Shown here: one piece after another, positions 1 to 8,423 of the stretch
How the letters are laid out: each line of letters begins with the position of its first letter
How positions within the stretch are numbered: the stretch's first letter is position 1
Assembly: GCA_024743355.1 (NCBI GenBank)
Contig: JANSWS010000009.1
Location: 1 to 50,627, forward strand
Length of the DNA: 50,627 nucleotides
DNA from: a bacterium
GTDB taxonomy: Bacteria > Planctomycetota > Planctomycetia > Pirellulales > Pirellulaceae
Reading direction: 5' to 3'
Position numbers and translations under genes: made by a program
The notes under the pieces: model-generated
Database searches by the model: none
Told to the model about the DNA's origin: nothing
What the model saw: the letters and a program-made list of their open reading frames with translations, nothing else

Positions 1-308
1 CGGCGCCTAACCAATCAGGAAAACAAACCATGCACAGAATCAAAACGAACAAACCGCCAGCTGGGCCACCGGTCTGCCAAAATTTTCGCCTGCTAATCGG
101 TCAAAATCGAAATCAGCGGTCGCTTGATTGAGGACTAGTCTATATTATTCGGGGTCAGTGGTGAGGCTTCCCGTAAGAAGACCAAAGCAAAAACTTCTCT
201 CTTCCAGCATAGCTCAACTTACTGCGTTGGTATCTCGGAAGCTATGCTCGCACAAGTGTGCAGACCATCGCTAGCTTAATACTCCAAACTCTCTCGCCGG
301 AGCAAGGC
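1..308. other. intergenic, upstream of truncated gene
   Basis: No coding region is recognisable on either strand here. The stretch is AT-richer in its first 160 bases than the genes that follow and probably holds the original promoter of the truncated gene starting at 309. A GGAG ribosome-binding site sits just before that start. I could not pick out a convincing -35/-10 pair. Confidence 0.4.
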
Positions 309-587
309 ATGATCAGCCTGCAGGATTTACGGTCGTCTGTTTTCTGCGTAGTCGGATTTACACTGCTCGGGGCTGCGACAAACCTGATAAATCCAGCCCC
401 ACTTTTTGCACAATCGATTACCGAAGCAAGAGAGGCGGCGGAAATCGTTGAGTCTAAGCCTTGGACGCCGCGATTGGATGGCCCCTGGATCAAACTCGTC
501 GGTCGACCTCCGCTCGAAAGATGGGCAACAGATAAGGCGGAACCGGTTGACTTCACTCTCTTCCAGGCGAATGACGGAAGCTGGTAG
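309..587 (+). pseudogene. truncated exported protein, N-terminal remnant (possible GH43-like)
   Basis: A 92-residue frame begins with an ATG preceded by GGAG at a spacing of about 7-8 bases. It has an N-terminal hydrophobic signal peptide ending near PLFAQS, so it looks like a genuine gene start. The text after the signal (SKPWTPRLDGPWIKLVGRP and then PVDFTLFQANDGSW) resembles the mature N-terminus of large secreted planctomycete proteins that I recall as related to family 43-like glycoside hydrolases; that assignment is from memory and not certain. The frame stops at a TAG after the DGSW motif, where such proteins would continue for hundreds of residues. No matching continuation is visible in the other frames before the DUF1592 gene starts at 703. 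I read it as a gene cut short by a deletion or rearrangement. It could instead be a short functional exported peptide. Confidence 0.5.
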
Positions 588-702
588 ATGCTTCTGGCTC
601 TGGGCTGCTATACTGGGATTCTCCCTGCCTGCCAATTCCGTTGGCTATGACCTGAGCCCGCCGCCAAAGTTATACCCCTCCCTCCGCTATCGCGTGTTTT
701 CG

Positions 703-3700
703 ATGCTGAAGTTTCCACTGAACATCGCCCTATGCGGCTACTTGGCTCTGCAGGTCACTTGCCTGATGGCTCAAGCCCCTGAGGCGGGGATTGCGAAGCC
801 GGACCTCGAATCTGAATTGGGCGATGGATTTGCTTCCTCCGTGGCTGTGTTTCTGAAGGACCACTGCTTGGATTGTCACGGGAGCCAGAATGCGGAGGGC
901 ATGTTGGATCTTTCGACCTATCGCAGGTCGCAGGATATCTTGCGAAACTTCGAAGCGTGGCAGTTGGTTGTGGAACGTGTGTCGGCAAATGAAATGCCAC
1001 CCAAGGATTCCGGCTATGCTCCCGAAGAAAGTGCGCGTCATGCCTTTGTGGCGTGGAGCCAGCGATTGCGGGACAGCTTTGCGGAAGAGCACGCCGGTGA
1101 TCCCGGTGATGTTTTGGCTCGTCGGCTGAGTGCCGCTGAATACAACTACACGATTCGAGATCTGACCGGGGTGGATCTTCAGCCAGCCAAGCAATTCCCG
1201 CTCGATCCTGCGAACGAAGCGGGCTTTTCGAACTCGGGCGAATCTTTGGCCATGACGCCAGCCCTGCTCAACAAATACTTGGACGCTGCACGTAGCGTCT
1301 CAGAGCACCTGCTGCTCAAGCCAGAGGGAATTGATTTTGCACCGCATCCGGTGGTTACCGATACGGATCGAGATAAGTATTGTGTCCGGCGAATCGTATC
1401 TTTCTACGAGGCTCAAAACACTGAGATCGCTGACTATTTCTTTGCTGTATGGCAGCTCCTCCGTGCCGATGAAAGCAGCTCTCTTTCGTTGGATGTCCAC
1501 CGCGAAATTCAGCGACTGGCCGCCAATCACAACCTGAGCCCAAAGTACTTGAACAGCATCTTGGAATTGCTCCAGGGTAAAACGCACAATCGGGGACCGG
1601 TCCTGAAACTGCGGAAAATGTTCTCTCAACTCCCCTCGAATGCCTCCGCGGCAAAGGCAGGTTGCCAACAGCTGCGTGATTATGTGCGCGAGATTCGCAG
1701 TCAGCTGGCATTCGATTTCCCTCATTTACGTGTCCAAGGCATGAACCGTGGTTCGCAAACGCTGGTTCTTTGGCGGAATCGCCAGAAGGCCAGTCATCGC
1801 ATGCTGCTGAACGAGCAAACTTTGTCCCAAGAGTCCGAGCAGCCAACGGGACGAGAGCTGTCGGAAGCTGAGGAGGCAACCACTTCAGATAGCCCAGAAA
1901 CAACCTACAGCGAGTTGAGCCTGCCAGCCGACGAAGTGGATCGTCGAGCGACTCTGGAGGCCCTGCGGTATTTCTGCCGCATACTCCCCGACGCTTTTTA
2001 TATCGATCGCAGAGGTCGTGAGTACCTGGATGAAAATCGCCAGCAATCCAGCGAAAAAGAAGTGCGGCTGCTGAGCGCAGGCTTTCACAGCATGATGGGG
2101 TACTTTCGGGATGACCAGCCGCTGTATGAACTGCTACTGAGTACGGAGCAACAACAAACGCTGGACGAACTTTGGTTCGAGCTGGATTTCATTGCCGATG
2201 CGCCCGCCAGACAGCATGCTGGATTTATTTGGTTTGAAAGGGCGGAAGGACGCTATCTGGTCGACGAAGAATTTGATGCGTTTCGATCGGAAGACAAAGA
2301 CGCTGGGTCCGCAAAAATGATGGAGCAGTTGGCCGAACGCTACCTGGCCAAAGCCAGAAGGCTCGATGCCAGCAACCAGGCATTGCAAGCCATCATCGAA
2401 CATTTCCAGCTTAGCAACGCAAGCCTCCGCCGAGTTGAAGACGCTTGGGAAGTTGCCAGGGAGGCTCATTTAAGTGCCTTGGGCGAGTTTGCGGAGCGAG
2501 CTTATCGCCGCCCCTTGAGTTCAGCTGAACGTCAAGAATGCGTGGATTTCTACTGGCAGTTGGTCAATCGAGACGGCCTGAGTCACCAGGACGCCATGCG
2601 AGATGTCATGGTCAGCATTCTGATGTCTCCGCATTTCTGCTATCGACTTCAGCCAAGTGATGCCCAGCAGCCGATACACGCATTGTCACCTTTTGAATTG
2701 GCCAGCCGACTGAGTTATTTCCTATGGTCGAGCATGCCGGATGAGGCACTACTTCAGGCAGCCGAAGATGGCAGTCTGCTACAGCCCGAAGTATTGAAGG
2801 CTCATGCCAGTCGCATGCTGCGGGATCCCAAGGTTCGGGGCTTGGCATTGGAATTTGCCGGTAATTGGCTGGGCTTCCGGCAATTTGAATCCCACAACAG
2901 TGTCGATCGCGAACGTTTTCCGCAGTTTGATGATGCGTTGCGGCTGGCCATGTACGAAGAGCCAGTACGCTTTACGTTGGACATCTTGCAAAACAACCGT
3001 CCGGTCCTGGAATGGCTGTATGGCCAGCATACGTTTGCCAATGCGATCTTGGCCAAACACTACGGCATGGAAGAAGCAGCTTGGAAAGCGCAACCACCGG
3101 AACGTTGGCTGCGAGTTGAGTCGGCGGATGCCTTTGGCCGCGGCGGAATTTTGCCAATGGCGGTGTTCATGACACAAAATTCCCCTGGGTTGAGAACCAG
3201 TCCCGTCAAGCGTGGTTATTGGGTCGTTCGCAATCTGCTGGGGGAATCCATTCCGGCTCCCCCTCCTAATGTTCCCGAGTTGCCGAATGACGAAGCACAA
3301 CTTGGCGATTTGACTCTTCGCGATTTGCTGGCCAAACATCGCGAGCACTCGAGCTGTGCGGGCTGCCACGAAAAATTCGATTCCGTTGGTTTGGTCTTTG
3401 AGGGCTATGGGCCGATCGGAGAACTGCGACAGTTCGACCTGGCAGGCAACGCCGTGGACGACTCCGCCGAGTTTCCGGACCAATCGATACGGATTGGTAT
3501 CTCAGGCTTGAAGGATTACATACGCGAACAGCGGCAGGCGGATTTTGTCGATACGCTGTGCGCAAAATTGCTAGTGTTTGCTCTCAACCGAGGCCTGCTC
3601 GTATCCGACGATTCTTTGTTGCGGTCGATGCGAGAGAATCTCAGCCAAGCAGAATATCGAATGGAACCCCTGATCCACACCATCATTACTAGTCCACAAT

Positions 3701-3768
3701 TCTTGAATCAACGCGGGCATCGTTTCCAACGGCATCAAGACGGAGAGCTCTCGCATGCGACACGCTAA
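703..3768 (+). CDS. DUF1592 family cytochrome c-like exported protein
   Basis: A protein of 1021 residues with the planctomycete domain order DUF1587, DUF1595, DUF1592, DUF1588, DUF1585. After a signal peptide (residues 1-24) comes a cytochrome c-like segment with CLDCH at residues 55-59. A second haem-binding type motif, CAGCH, is at about 885-889 between the DUF1588 and DUF1585 blocks. Recognisable blocks are RRLSAAEYNYTIRDLTG (DUF1587), AYRRPLSSAER (DUF1595), LASRLSYFLWSSMPD (DUF1592) and SPVKRGYWVVRNLLG (DUF1588). The start at 703 is chosen because it gives a proper signal peptide; the frame is open back to 406, but that extension is basic and overlaps the truncated gene. The stop overlaps the DUF1552 gene by 14 bases, so the two are co-translated. 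These pairs are abundant in Planctomycetes, are exported, and have no proven function; the haem motifs suggest redox chemistry. Confidence 0.88.
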   Translation: MLKFPLNIALCGYLALQVTCLMAQAPEAGIAKPDLESELGDGFASSVAVFLKDHCLDCHGSQNAEGMLDLSTYRRSQDILRNFEAWQLVVERVSANEMPPKDSGYAPEESARHAFVAWSQRLRDSFAEEHAGDPGDVLARRLSAAEYNYTIRDLTGVDLQPAKQFPLDPANEAGFSNSGESLAMTPALLNKYLDAARSVSEHLLLKPEGIDFAPHPVVTDTDRDKYCVRRIVSFYEAQNTEIADYFFAVWQLLRADESSSLSLDVHREIQRLAANHNLSPKYLNSILELLQGKTHNRGPVLKLRKMFSQLPSNASAAKAGCQQLRDYVREIRSQLAFDFPHLRVQGMNRGSQTLVLWRNRQKASHRMLLNEQTLSQESEQPTGRELSEAEEATTSDSPETTYSELSLPADEVDRRATLEALRYFCRILPDAFYIDRRGREYLDENRQQSSEKEVRLLSAGFHSMMGYFRDDQPLYELLLSTEQQQTLDELWFELDFIADAPARQHAGFIWFERAEGRYLVDEEFDAFRSEDKDAGSAKMMEQLAERYLAKARRLDASNQALQAIIEHFQLSNASLRRVEDAWEVAREAHLSALGEFAERAYRRPLSSAERQECVDFYWQLVNRDGLSHQDAMRDVMVSILMSPHFCYRLQPSDAQQPIHALSPFELASRLSYFLWSSMPDEALLQAAEDGSLLQPEVLKAHASRMLRDPKVRGLALEFAGNWLGFRQFESHNSVDRERFPQFDDALRLAMYEEPVRFTLDILQNNRPVLEWLYGQHTFANAILAKHYGMEEAAWKAQPPERWLRVESADAFGRGGILPMAVFMTQNSPGLRTSPVKRGYWVVRNLLGESIPAPPPNVPELPNDEAQLGDLTLRDLLAKHREHSSCAGCHEKFDSVGLVFEGYGPIGELRQFDLAGNAVDDSAEFPDQSIRIGISGLKDYIREQRQADFVDTLCAKLLVFALNRGLLVSDDSLLRSMRENLSQAEYRMEPLIHTIITSPQFLNQRGHRFQRHQDGELSHATR

Positions 3769-5098
3769 TCACTCGCATCACCAAAAGCAGCAACTAACAC
3801 GGCGAACTTTACTTCGCGGTACCGGTGTGGCGATGGCTCTACCCTGGCTGGAATCCATTCCCGTCTGGGGAGCCTCGACGGAAGCAGAGCATGCCGCGTA
3901 TCCCAAACGCATGGCAGTGCTCTTCATGGCAAACGGAATCTGTCCCGACCACTGGTGGGCGGAAGGCAGTGGCCAGGACATGCAGCTGGGCGAGGGCTTG
4001 CAACCTCTGGAGCCCTTCAAAGCGAAACTGAACTTCATCAAGGGCCTATTCAATGAGGCGGCCGTTGGTGTAGGAATTCATCCGGGGCAGACCGGCAATC
4101 TTTTGTCTGGCGCCAAGCTGCAAAAAGGGGCTGAACTCCGCGGAGGAATCAGCATGGATCAGGTGCTGGCCAATACTATCGGACGCCAAACCATGCAGCC
4201 AAGCCTGGTACTCGGTTGCGAGCAACCCGTCACAGGTTACCACGAAACCAACTTTTCAATGGCATACAGCTCCCACATCTCCTGGCAAGATGCCACTTCA
4301 CCCGTGCCCATGGAAACCTATCCGGCACTGGCCTTTGACAGCTTGTTTGAAAATCGAGGTGCGATGCGTAATCGCAGTATCCTCGACCGCGTTGGGGAAC
4401 ACGCCCAAAGTTTGAAACGTCAAGTCAGCGGCAGCGATCAAGCAAAACTGGACGAATATCTGACCAGTGTTCGCGAAGTCGAGAAACGCATCGATCGCAT
4501 GCGTAGCATTAGCGAGCAAGCTGCGGATCGAGCCAAACACCGTGCCCAATCTCTATTTAGCATAGACCGGCCCGACAATGGCTTGCCGGAAGACATTCGA
4601 GAGCATATGCGATTGATGTGCGACATCATTGCAATTGCCTTTCAGACCGACAAGACCCGCGTGGCCACCCTGTTGATGTGCCGAGATATTTCTGGCCTGA
4701 TTTATCCTTTCCTGGACGTACGGCTCGCACACCATCTGGCGTCGCATCGAGACACCAGTGAGGACTACATGAAAATTGTCCAGTATTACTGTGGTCAGCT
4801 GGCCTATCTGGCCGAACGTCTGCAGTCCATGCCGGAAGGCGATTCCAACGTGTTGGATCATTCACTGTTGATGTTCATGTCCAACATGTGGTCAGGCAGC
4901 AAACATGACAGTACCAAAGTCCCCGTGCTGCAACTGGGCGGCCTGGGAGGCACACTCGAAACAGGACGCGTGTTGGATTACACGGACAAACCTGATGATC
5001 AACGAAAGCTCTGCAGCCTGTACCTCTCGGTCATGCGCCGCATGGGTGTGGAACTCGACAGCTTTGGCGATGCACAGCAACCATTGGCGGACGTTTAG
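3755..5098 (+). CDS. DUF1552 family Tat-exported protein
   Basis: A protein of 447 residues with a twin-arginine-type N-terminus (TRRTLLRGTGVAMALPWLES). The rest matches the DUF1552 family: a block around FMANGICPDHWWAEG, a conserved GNLLSGAK region, a long helical segment with VREVEKRIDRM, and an SLLMFMSNMWSGSKHD block near the C-terminus. The family is related in layout to DUF1501 proteins, which have an alkaline-phosphatase-like fold, and it is almost always encoded directly after a DUF1592 gene, as here with a 14-base overlap. The enzymatic function is unknown. A role with the DUF1592 partner in the periplasm or at the cell surface is inference from the pairing and the signal peptide. Confidence 0.88.
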   Translation: MRHANHSHHQKQQLTRRTLLRGTGVAMALPWLESIPVWGASTEAEHAAYPKRMAVLFMANGICPDHWWAEGSGQDMQLGEGLQPLEPFKAKLNFIKGLFNEAAVGVGIHPGQTGNLLSGAKLQKGAELRGGISMDQVLANTIGRQTMQPSLVLGCEQPVTGYHETNFSMAYSSHISWQDATSPVPMETYPALAFDSLFENRGAMRNRSILDRVGEHAQSLKRQVSGSDQAKLDEYLTSVREVEKRIDRMRSISEQAADRAKHRAQSLFSIDRPDNGLPEDIREHMRLMCDIIAIAFQTDKTRVATLLMCRDISGLIYPFLDVRLAHHLASHRDTSEDYMKIVQYYCGQLAYLAERLQSMPEGDSNVLDHSLLMFMSNMWSGSKHDSTKVPVLQLGGLGGTLETGRVLDYTDKPDDQRKLCSLYLSVMRRMGVELDSFGDAQQPLADV

Positions 5099-5421
5099 AA
5101 CGGTTATTGATTCTTGTGCATCGCTGAAGTACGTACCGCCTGCCGGGTGGTTCGTCGAACTTGTGTTTTTCTGGGAGCCGTTTCCGATGTCTCACGGAGG
5201 TCTCCCCTCGTTATCCTCCATGCAGCTTGCATGAGTACCGCGAGTTCGGTTCATTGCCACTCGCTCTCCGTGTCTCCGGGCCTCCGTGTGAGCTGCTCTT
5301 CGCAGAAGCTGGACGCGGCGGACGAGAGTTACAAACTAAACGCTTGTCCGACGCAATCGTGCTCTTCGGTCCACTTCACCCTTCGTCAGGTACCGCTCGG
5401 CAAGCGGGACCTTCTGGTATC
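5099..5421. other. intergenic, no gene seen
   Basis: This stretch lies between the convergent ends of the DUF1552 gene and the metallophosphoesterase gene. Frames of about 100 codons exist on the plus strand, but they have no ribosome-binding site, no recognisable domain and odd composition. A weak inverted pair, CACGGAGG at 5193-5200 and CCTCCGTG at 5281-5288, is separated by 80 bases and is too far apart to call a terminator. Confidence 0.4.
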
Positions 5422-6321
5422 TCAGGGTTTACCTTGCCAATGGTAAGTATTCTGCTTCCTAAAACCCTGTAGATGGATCGTACCGTCGGGGGCAATATCC
5501 ATAAGCGAAAAACCGTTCTGTTCTGCTCCGGATCCTTCCACCATGGCGACCAGCGTGCAATAGGGAATGCCTTCCAGTACGTGGACATCGTTCTGATGGC
5601 TATGTCCCTGAAAGACGGCCAAGACTTTTTCAGAGTCTTCCAAGATACGTCGCACGGCGGCGTTGTTCTTGACCCCGTGTTGTGTGCTGACGTCCAACCG
5701 CTGGTGCACAAAGACGATGACGGGTTTTCCACTGGCTTTCAAATCAGCTTCTAACCAATCAAGCTCGGCAGGCGGAATATTCGCGTCCGTCCAATGAGAG
5801 TTTTTTCGGCCATAGGCCTGGCCATCACTGCGGAAGCAAGCATCTAACACCACGAAATGAAATCCGCCGCGTTCGAAAGAATAGTACGAACGCTCTTGCT
5901 CGACGCCCTGAAGAAACTCCTCTTTCTTGAGTGTATCCACGCAATGGTTGCCCAACACGTAATGCCGATCCTGGCAGATCGCCGAGAACTCCCGGTTGAT
6001 GGTCTTGAGATAGCCCAATTCGACTTCGACCGAGTCCGCGGCGTCAACGAAGTCGCCCAGTTCCACCACGAATTCTGGTTGATCGCGTTCGAAGCGCTCA
6101 GCCGCCTCGCTTAGCTTGGCCAGAGTTTCTCGGTAGTGCCGAGTACCAGCTGCCGGTTTATCGGCATAATGCAAGTCGGTCACCAAGCCAACCCGCAAGC
6201 CGGCGGATTGGTCATCGGCCAGCAACCTCCCGCCGGCCAACGCACCAGCCGTCAGCACCAGCGTTGTGCCTTGCAGAAAAGCTCGACGTCCCAATCGATT
6301 TGAATTGCCAATCGCATGCAT
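5422..6321 (-). CDS. Tat-exported metallophosphoesterase
   Basis: A protein of 299 residues in the calcineurin-like phosphoesterase superfamily. The N-terminus is a Tat-type signal (GRRAFLQGTTLVLTAGALAGG). Metal-binding motifs appear in canonical order: D49-x-H51 in TDLHYAD, GD at 89-90, GNH at 124-126, VH at 204-205 and GHSH at 238-241. The family hydrolyses phosphomonoesters or phosphodiesters with a two-metal centre; the substrate cannot be told from sequence. The start at 6321 uses an ATG just before the signal peptide. The frame is open further upstream to a TTG at 6363, which would add 14 basic residues and is less likely. It is followed by a non-coding stretch at its 3' end and appears to be transcribed alone. 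Confidence 0.85.
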   Translation of the reverse strand: MHAIGNSNRLGRRAFLQGTTLVLTAGALAGGRLLADDQSAGLRVGLVTDLHYADKPAAGTRHYRETLAKLSEAAERFERDQPEFVVELGDFVDAADSVEVELGYLKTINREFSAICQDRHYVLGNHCVDTLKKEEFLQGVEQERSYYSFERGGFHFVVLDACFRSDGQAYGRKNSHWTDANIPPAELDWLEADLKASGKPVIVFVHQRLDVSTQHGVKNNAAVRRILEDSEKVLAVFQGHSHQNDVHVLEGIPYCTLVAMVEGSGAEQNGFSLMDIAPDGTIHLQGFRKQNTYHWQGKP

Positions 6322-6525
6322 GCCGTTTCTCGCTTTCGCTGCCGCACCACGTTTTGACCGCAATGACTCAACTCAAGTCATCCACATCCTTGGTAGCTGC
6401 CAGAGACATAGGGTGTCCATGAAATACAACGGCCTGCAGCATCAGTGGTTTGAAGCGAGCGAACTAGCAACACGCAAGCGTCATCGAGCTTTCTTAGCTG
6501 GCAGCCTGGTCAAATCGTAAGCACA

Positions 6526-6942
6526 TCACCGCCGCAAATCAAAATCGAAAGCATTGTCTCCGTCGGCAGCAACCTCGATCTCCAAGGTTGAATTGCGATT
6601 GAATTTTTGCGGCAGGAATTGTTCTTCGATGGGCACTTCCTGATTCAAATCAATATCGAACTCCGATTTCCCGGTAGGTCGAAAAGCGATGATCTCAACC
6701 CGGTACTTTCCAGGTGTAGGACCTTTCTCCCGAGGCAAACTAAAACTACCGTCGATGATTTCACCGCCGACCGTCGTCCCTTCGCCTCTTGGGTAAAGCG
6801 TGATAACGCCCTTTTCCAAAGCCTGCCCCTCAAATGACACGCTTCCGGAAATGGGCTGATAACTTTCGCTGCTGCATCCCAGGCAAATAGCCAGCACGCC
6901 CATCACGAGGCATGCGACGATTCGATGCATTACTTGGTGCAT
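6526..6942 (-). CDS. small carboxypeptidase-regulatory-like lipoprotein
   Basis: A 138-residue exported protein with a lipoprotein-type signal ending at LGC (cysteine after about 20 residues). The mature part, YQPISGSVSFEGQALEKGVITLYP followed by GGEIIDGSFSLP and PGKYRVEI, is the beta-sandwich pattern of the short carboxypeptidase-regulatory-like lipoproteins common in Planctomycetes. It begins 16 bases after the stop of the DUF1559 gene upstream, with AAGGAA as its ribosome-binding site, so the two form an operon. This pairing is very common in the phylum. The function is unknown; a structural or adhesive role at the cell envelope is inference. Two in-frame ATGs lie close together and the first is used here. 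Confidence 0.82.
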   Translation of the reverse strand: MHQVMHRIVACLVMGVLAICLGCSSESYQPISGSVSFEGQALEKGVITLYPRGEGTTVGGEIIDGSFSLPREKGPTPGKYRVEIIAFRPTGKSEFDIDLNQEVPIEEQFLPQKFNRNSTLEIEVAADGDNAFDFDLRR

Positions 6943-6958
6943 GGAGTATTCCTTAGCT

Positions 6959-7885
6959 TCAATCCTCGAGCTGCGCAACTTCGCCCCCATTGCGAGTACT
7001 CATCGCCCGATAAACCACGATGTCTACATTCTCAGCCATGAACTGCGTCGAAGAATCGCATCGCAGAATTTGTACTCCACCCACGTGACGGCTGCGTGAA
7101 GCCAGAGTGAATTGGAAAATCGAACCGCCGTTGATGCAGGGCAAATTGAGGTTGGGATAATCAGCACAACGGCCTCGGTCCGGCGCACGGCTGTTGGGCG
7201 ACAGATCGGTGCTGATCTGATAACACGATGAGTCTTCGTTCCAGGGACGACCTCGGCGGTCGATCGGTGAACCTGCCGGGGTGGGAGACTGCAACATCTC
7301 GAGCATGGCAAAGGTGTTGGACAAGCCATCCGAGATGTGTCCGAACTTCGCGCCAAATCGCCAGTAGAATGGCCCCTCCAAAACACGATTGGTCACCATC
7401 TGTGTTTCCGCTCCCCAATTCACTCCATAGTTCCCCTTGTAATCATTGAAGGGATTGGTCTCCATTCGCTCCGTCGTATCGCTGGGACACTGGAAAACGG
7501 GATTAAAGCTGAACAGATTTTCCCAGTTCGCTTGGGGTTGCTGATGCCAGTTAACGCGGTCATCGTAGAGATTGCCCCGGTTGCCTTGTTCGATCATCGG
7601 CAAAATGAAACGGATAAAGGGGGTACGCTTGGCACCGGGCTGCTTACCGTCCGAACGATACGCACCATCGGACGGATCTCTACCAATGGCACCAGGTGGC
7701 AACGTCTTATGAGCACTTTCATAATTGTGCAACGCAATCCCAAGCTGATGGAGATTGTTCGAGCACTGCATGCGTCTGGCAGCTTCGCGAGCCGCCTGCA
7801 CGGCAGGCAGCAATAAACCAACGAGAATTCCGATGATCGCAATCACCACAAGAAGCTCGACTAACGTAAAACCACGTCGATGCAT
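6959..7885 (-). CDS. DUF1559 prepilin-like protein
   Basis: A protein of 308 residues with a type IV prepilin-type N-terminus: HRRGFTLVELLVVIAII, with the G-F cleavage site and the glutamate at mature position 5, then a hydrophobic helix ending LLLPAVQAAREAARR. This is the signature of DUF1559 proteins, which occur in dozens of copies in planctomycete genomes. The C-terminal motif (RHVGGVQILRCDSSTQFM) corresponds to the conserved H-x-GG-x(n)-DGS block but has CDSS in place of DGS. The start at 7885 is chosen at the prepilin leader; the frame extends 28 codons further upstream without a plausible leader. It is expected to be processed by a prepilin peptidase and displayed in the envelope. It is followed by a small lipoprotein gene, the usual partner. 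Confidence 0.9.
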   Translation of the reverse strand: MHRRGFTLVELLVVIAIIGILVGLLLPAVQAAREAARRMQCSNNLHQLGIALHNYESAHKTLPPGAIGRDPSDGAYRSDGKQPGAKRTPFIRFILPMIEQGNRGNLYDDRVNWHQQPQANWENLFSFNPVFQCPSDTTERMETNPFNDYKGNYGVNWGAETQMVTNRVLEGPFYWRFGAKFGHISDGLSNTFAMLEMLQSPTPAGSPIDRRGRPWNEDSSCYQISTDLSPNSRAPDRGRCADYPNLNLPCINGGSIFQFTLASRSRHVGGVQILRCDSSTQFMAENVDIVVYRAMSTRNGGEVAQLED

Positions 7886-8090
7886 TTCAGACACCTCAAA
7901 GCAAGGTTCAGTGGGGAGGGATGGCAAAAGTGGATGAAAATCCAAGGCGGGAAAATGGCTAGGCAGCAAAGTGCATTTGGCAGCAATTGGACGAATTGAT
8001 GTATTGGCCGCTGCGAAGCTGACAGGAAGATATCGAACGTCGAACCCAAATGCAATTAAATTCCCGATTTTTGACTATTCGCGCTGATTG

Positions 8091-8139
8091 CCACCTTGCG
8101 CAACCCTCGTTCGAAGGCCACCTTGCGCAACCCTCGTTC
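8091..8139. repeat. two-copy tandem repeat, 27-base period
   Basis: A 22-base unit starting CCACCTTGCGCAACC occurs exactly twice, at 8091-8112 and 8118-8139, separated by five bases. It lies in the spacer upstream of the DUF1559 operon and runs directly into the hairpin series that follows. There are only two copies and no cas genes, so it is not a CRISPR array. Confidence 0.85.
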
Positions 8140-8273
8140 CAAGGCTCTGCCTTGGAACGCGCTGTCTTCGAGGCTCTGCCTCGGGGCCCGGCCAAGCGAC
8201 TTTATCGTTGGAATCACAAACACCGCAACCAGAGCATACAGAACATTGGGTAACTGGGCAGAGCCCAGTTACC
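8135..8273. repeat. three short hairpins sharing a GGC-TCT-GCC core
   Basis: Three inverted repeats share one apical structure, a GGC/GCC stem closing a TCT loop (AGA when read on the other strand). The first is an 11-base-pair stem, CGTTCCAAGGC at 8135-8145 with GCCTTGGAACG at 8149-8159. The second is CGAGGC at 8169-8174 with GCCTCG at 8178-8183. The third is an 11-base-pair stem in the opposite orientation, GGTAACTGGGC at 8249-8259 with GCCCAGTTACC at 8263-8273. The outer stems differ but remain complementary. They may act as terminators or be short dispersed repeats. Confidence 0.75.
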
Positions 8274-8423
8274 AGTTGATGTTGTTCAGCGATAAGTGTC
8301 CGACTTTCCAAGTAGATCAATACTGAAGAAAACGTAACCTGATCGACGGTCATTATGCTATCTTGCACGGATCAAGACAGCTCGTTGAAGACGCCAGCAC
8401 ACCGGAGAGTAAGTGGGAGTTGC

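Noticed and set aside
406-702. In-frame upstream extension of the DUF1592 gene
   Set aside because: It is basic, lacks a signal peptide or ribosome-binding site, and overlaps the truncated exported gene in another frame. The ATG at 703 gives a clean signal peptide.
2779-3483. 234-codon open frame on the minus strand inside the DUF1592 gene
   Set aside because: It is antisense to a gene with clear domains and shows no family pattern of its own.
5193-5288. Inverted pair CACGGAGG / CCTCCGTG
   Set aside because: Only eight bases with an 80-base gap; likely chance.
8091-8139. Possible CRISPR array start
   Set aside because: Just two repeat units, a five-base spacer and no cas genes.
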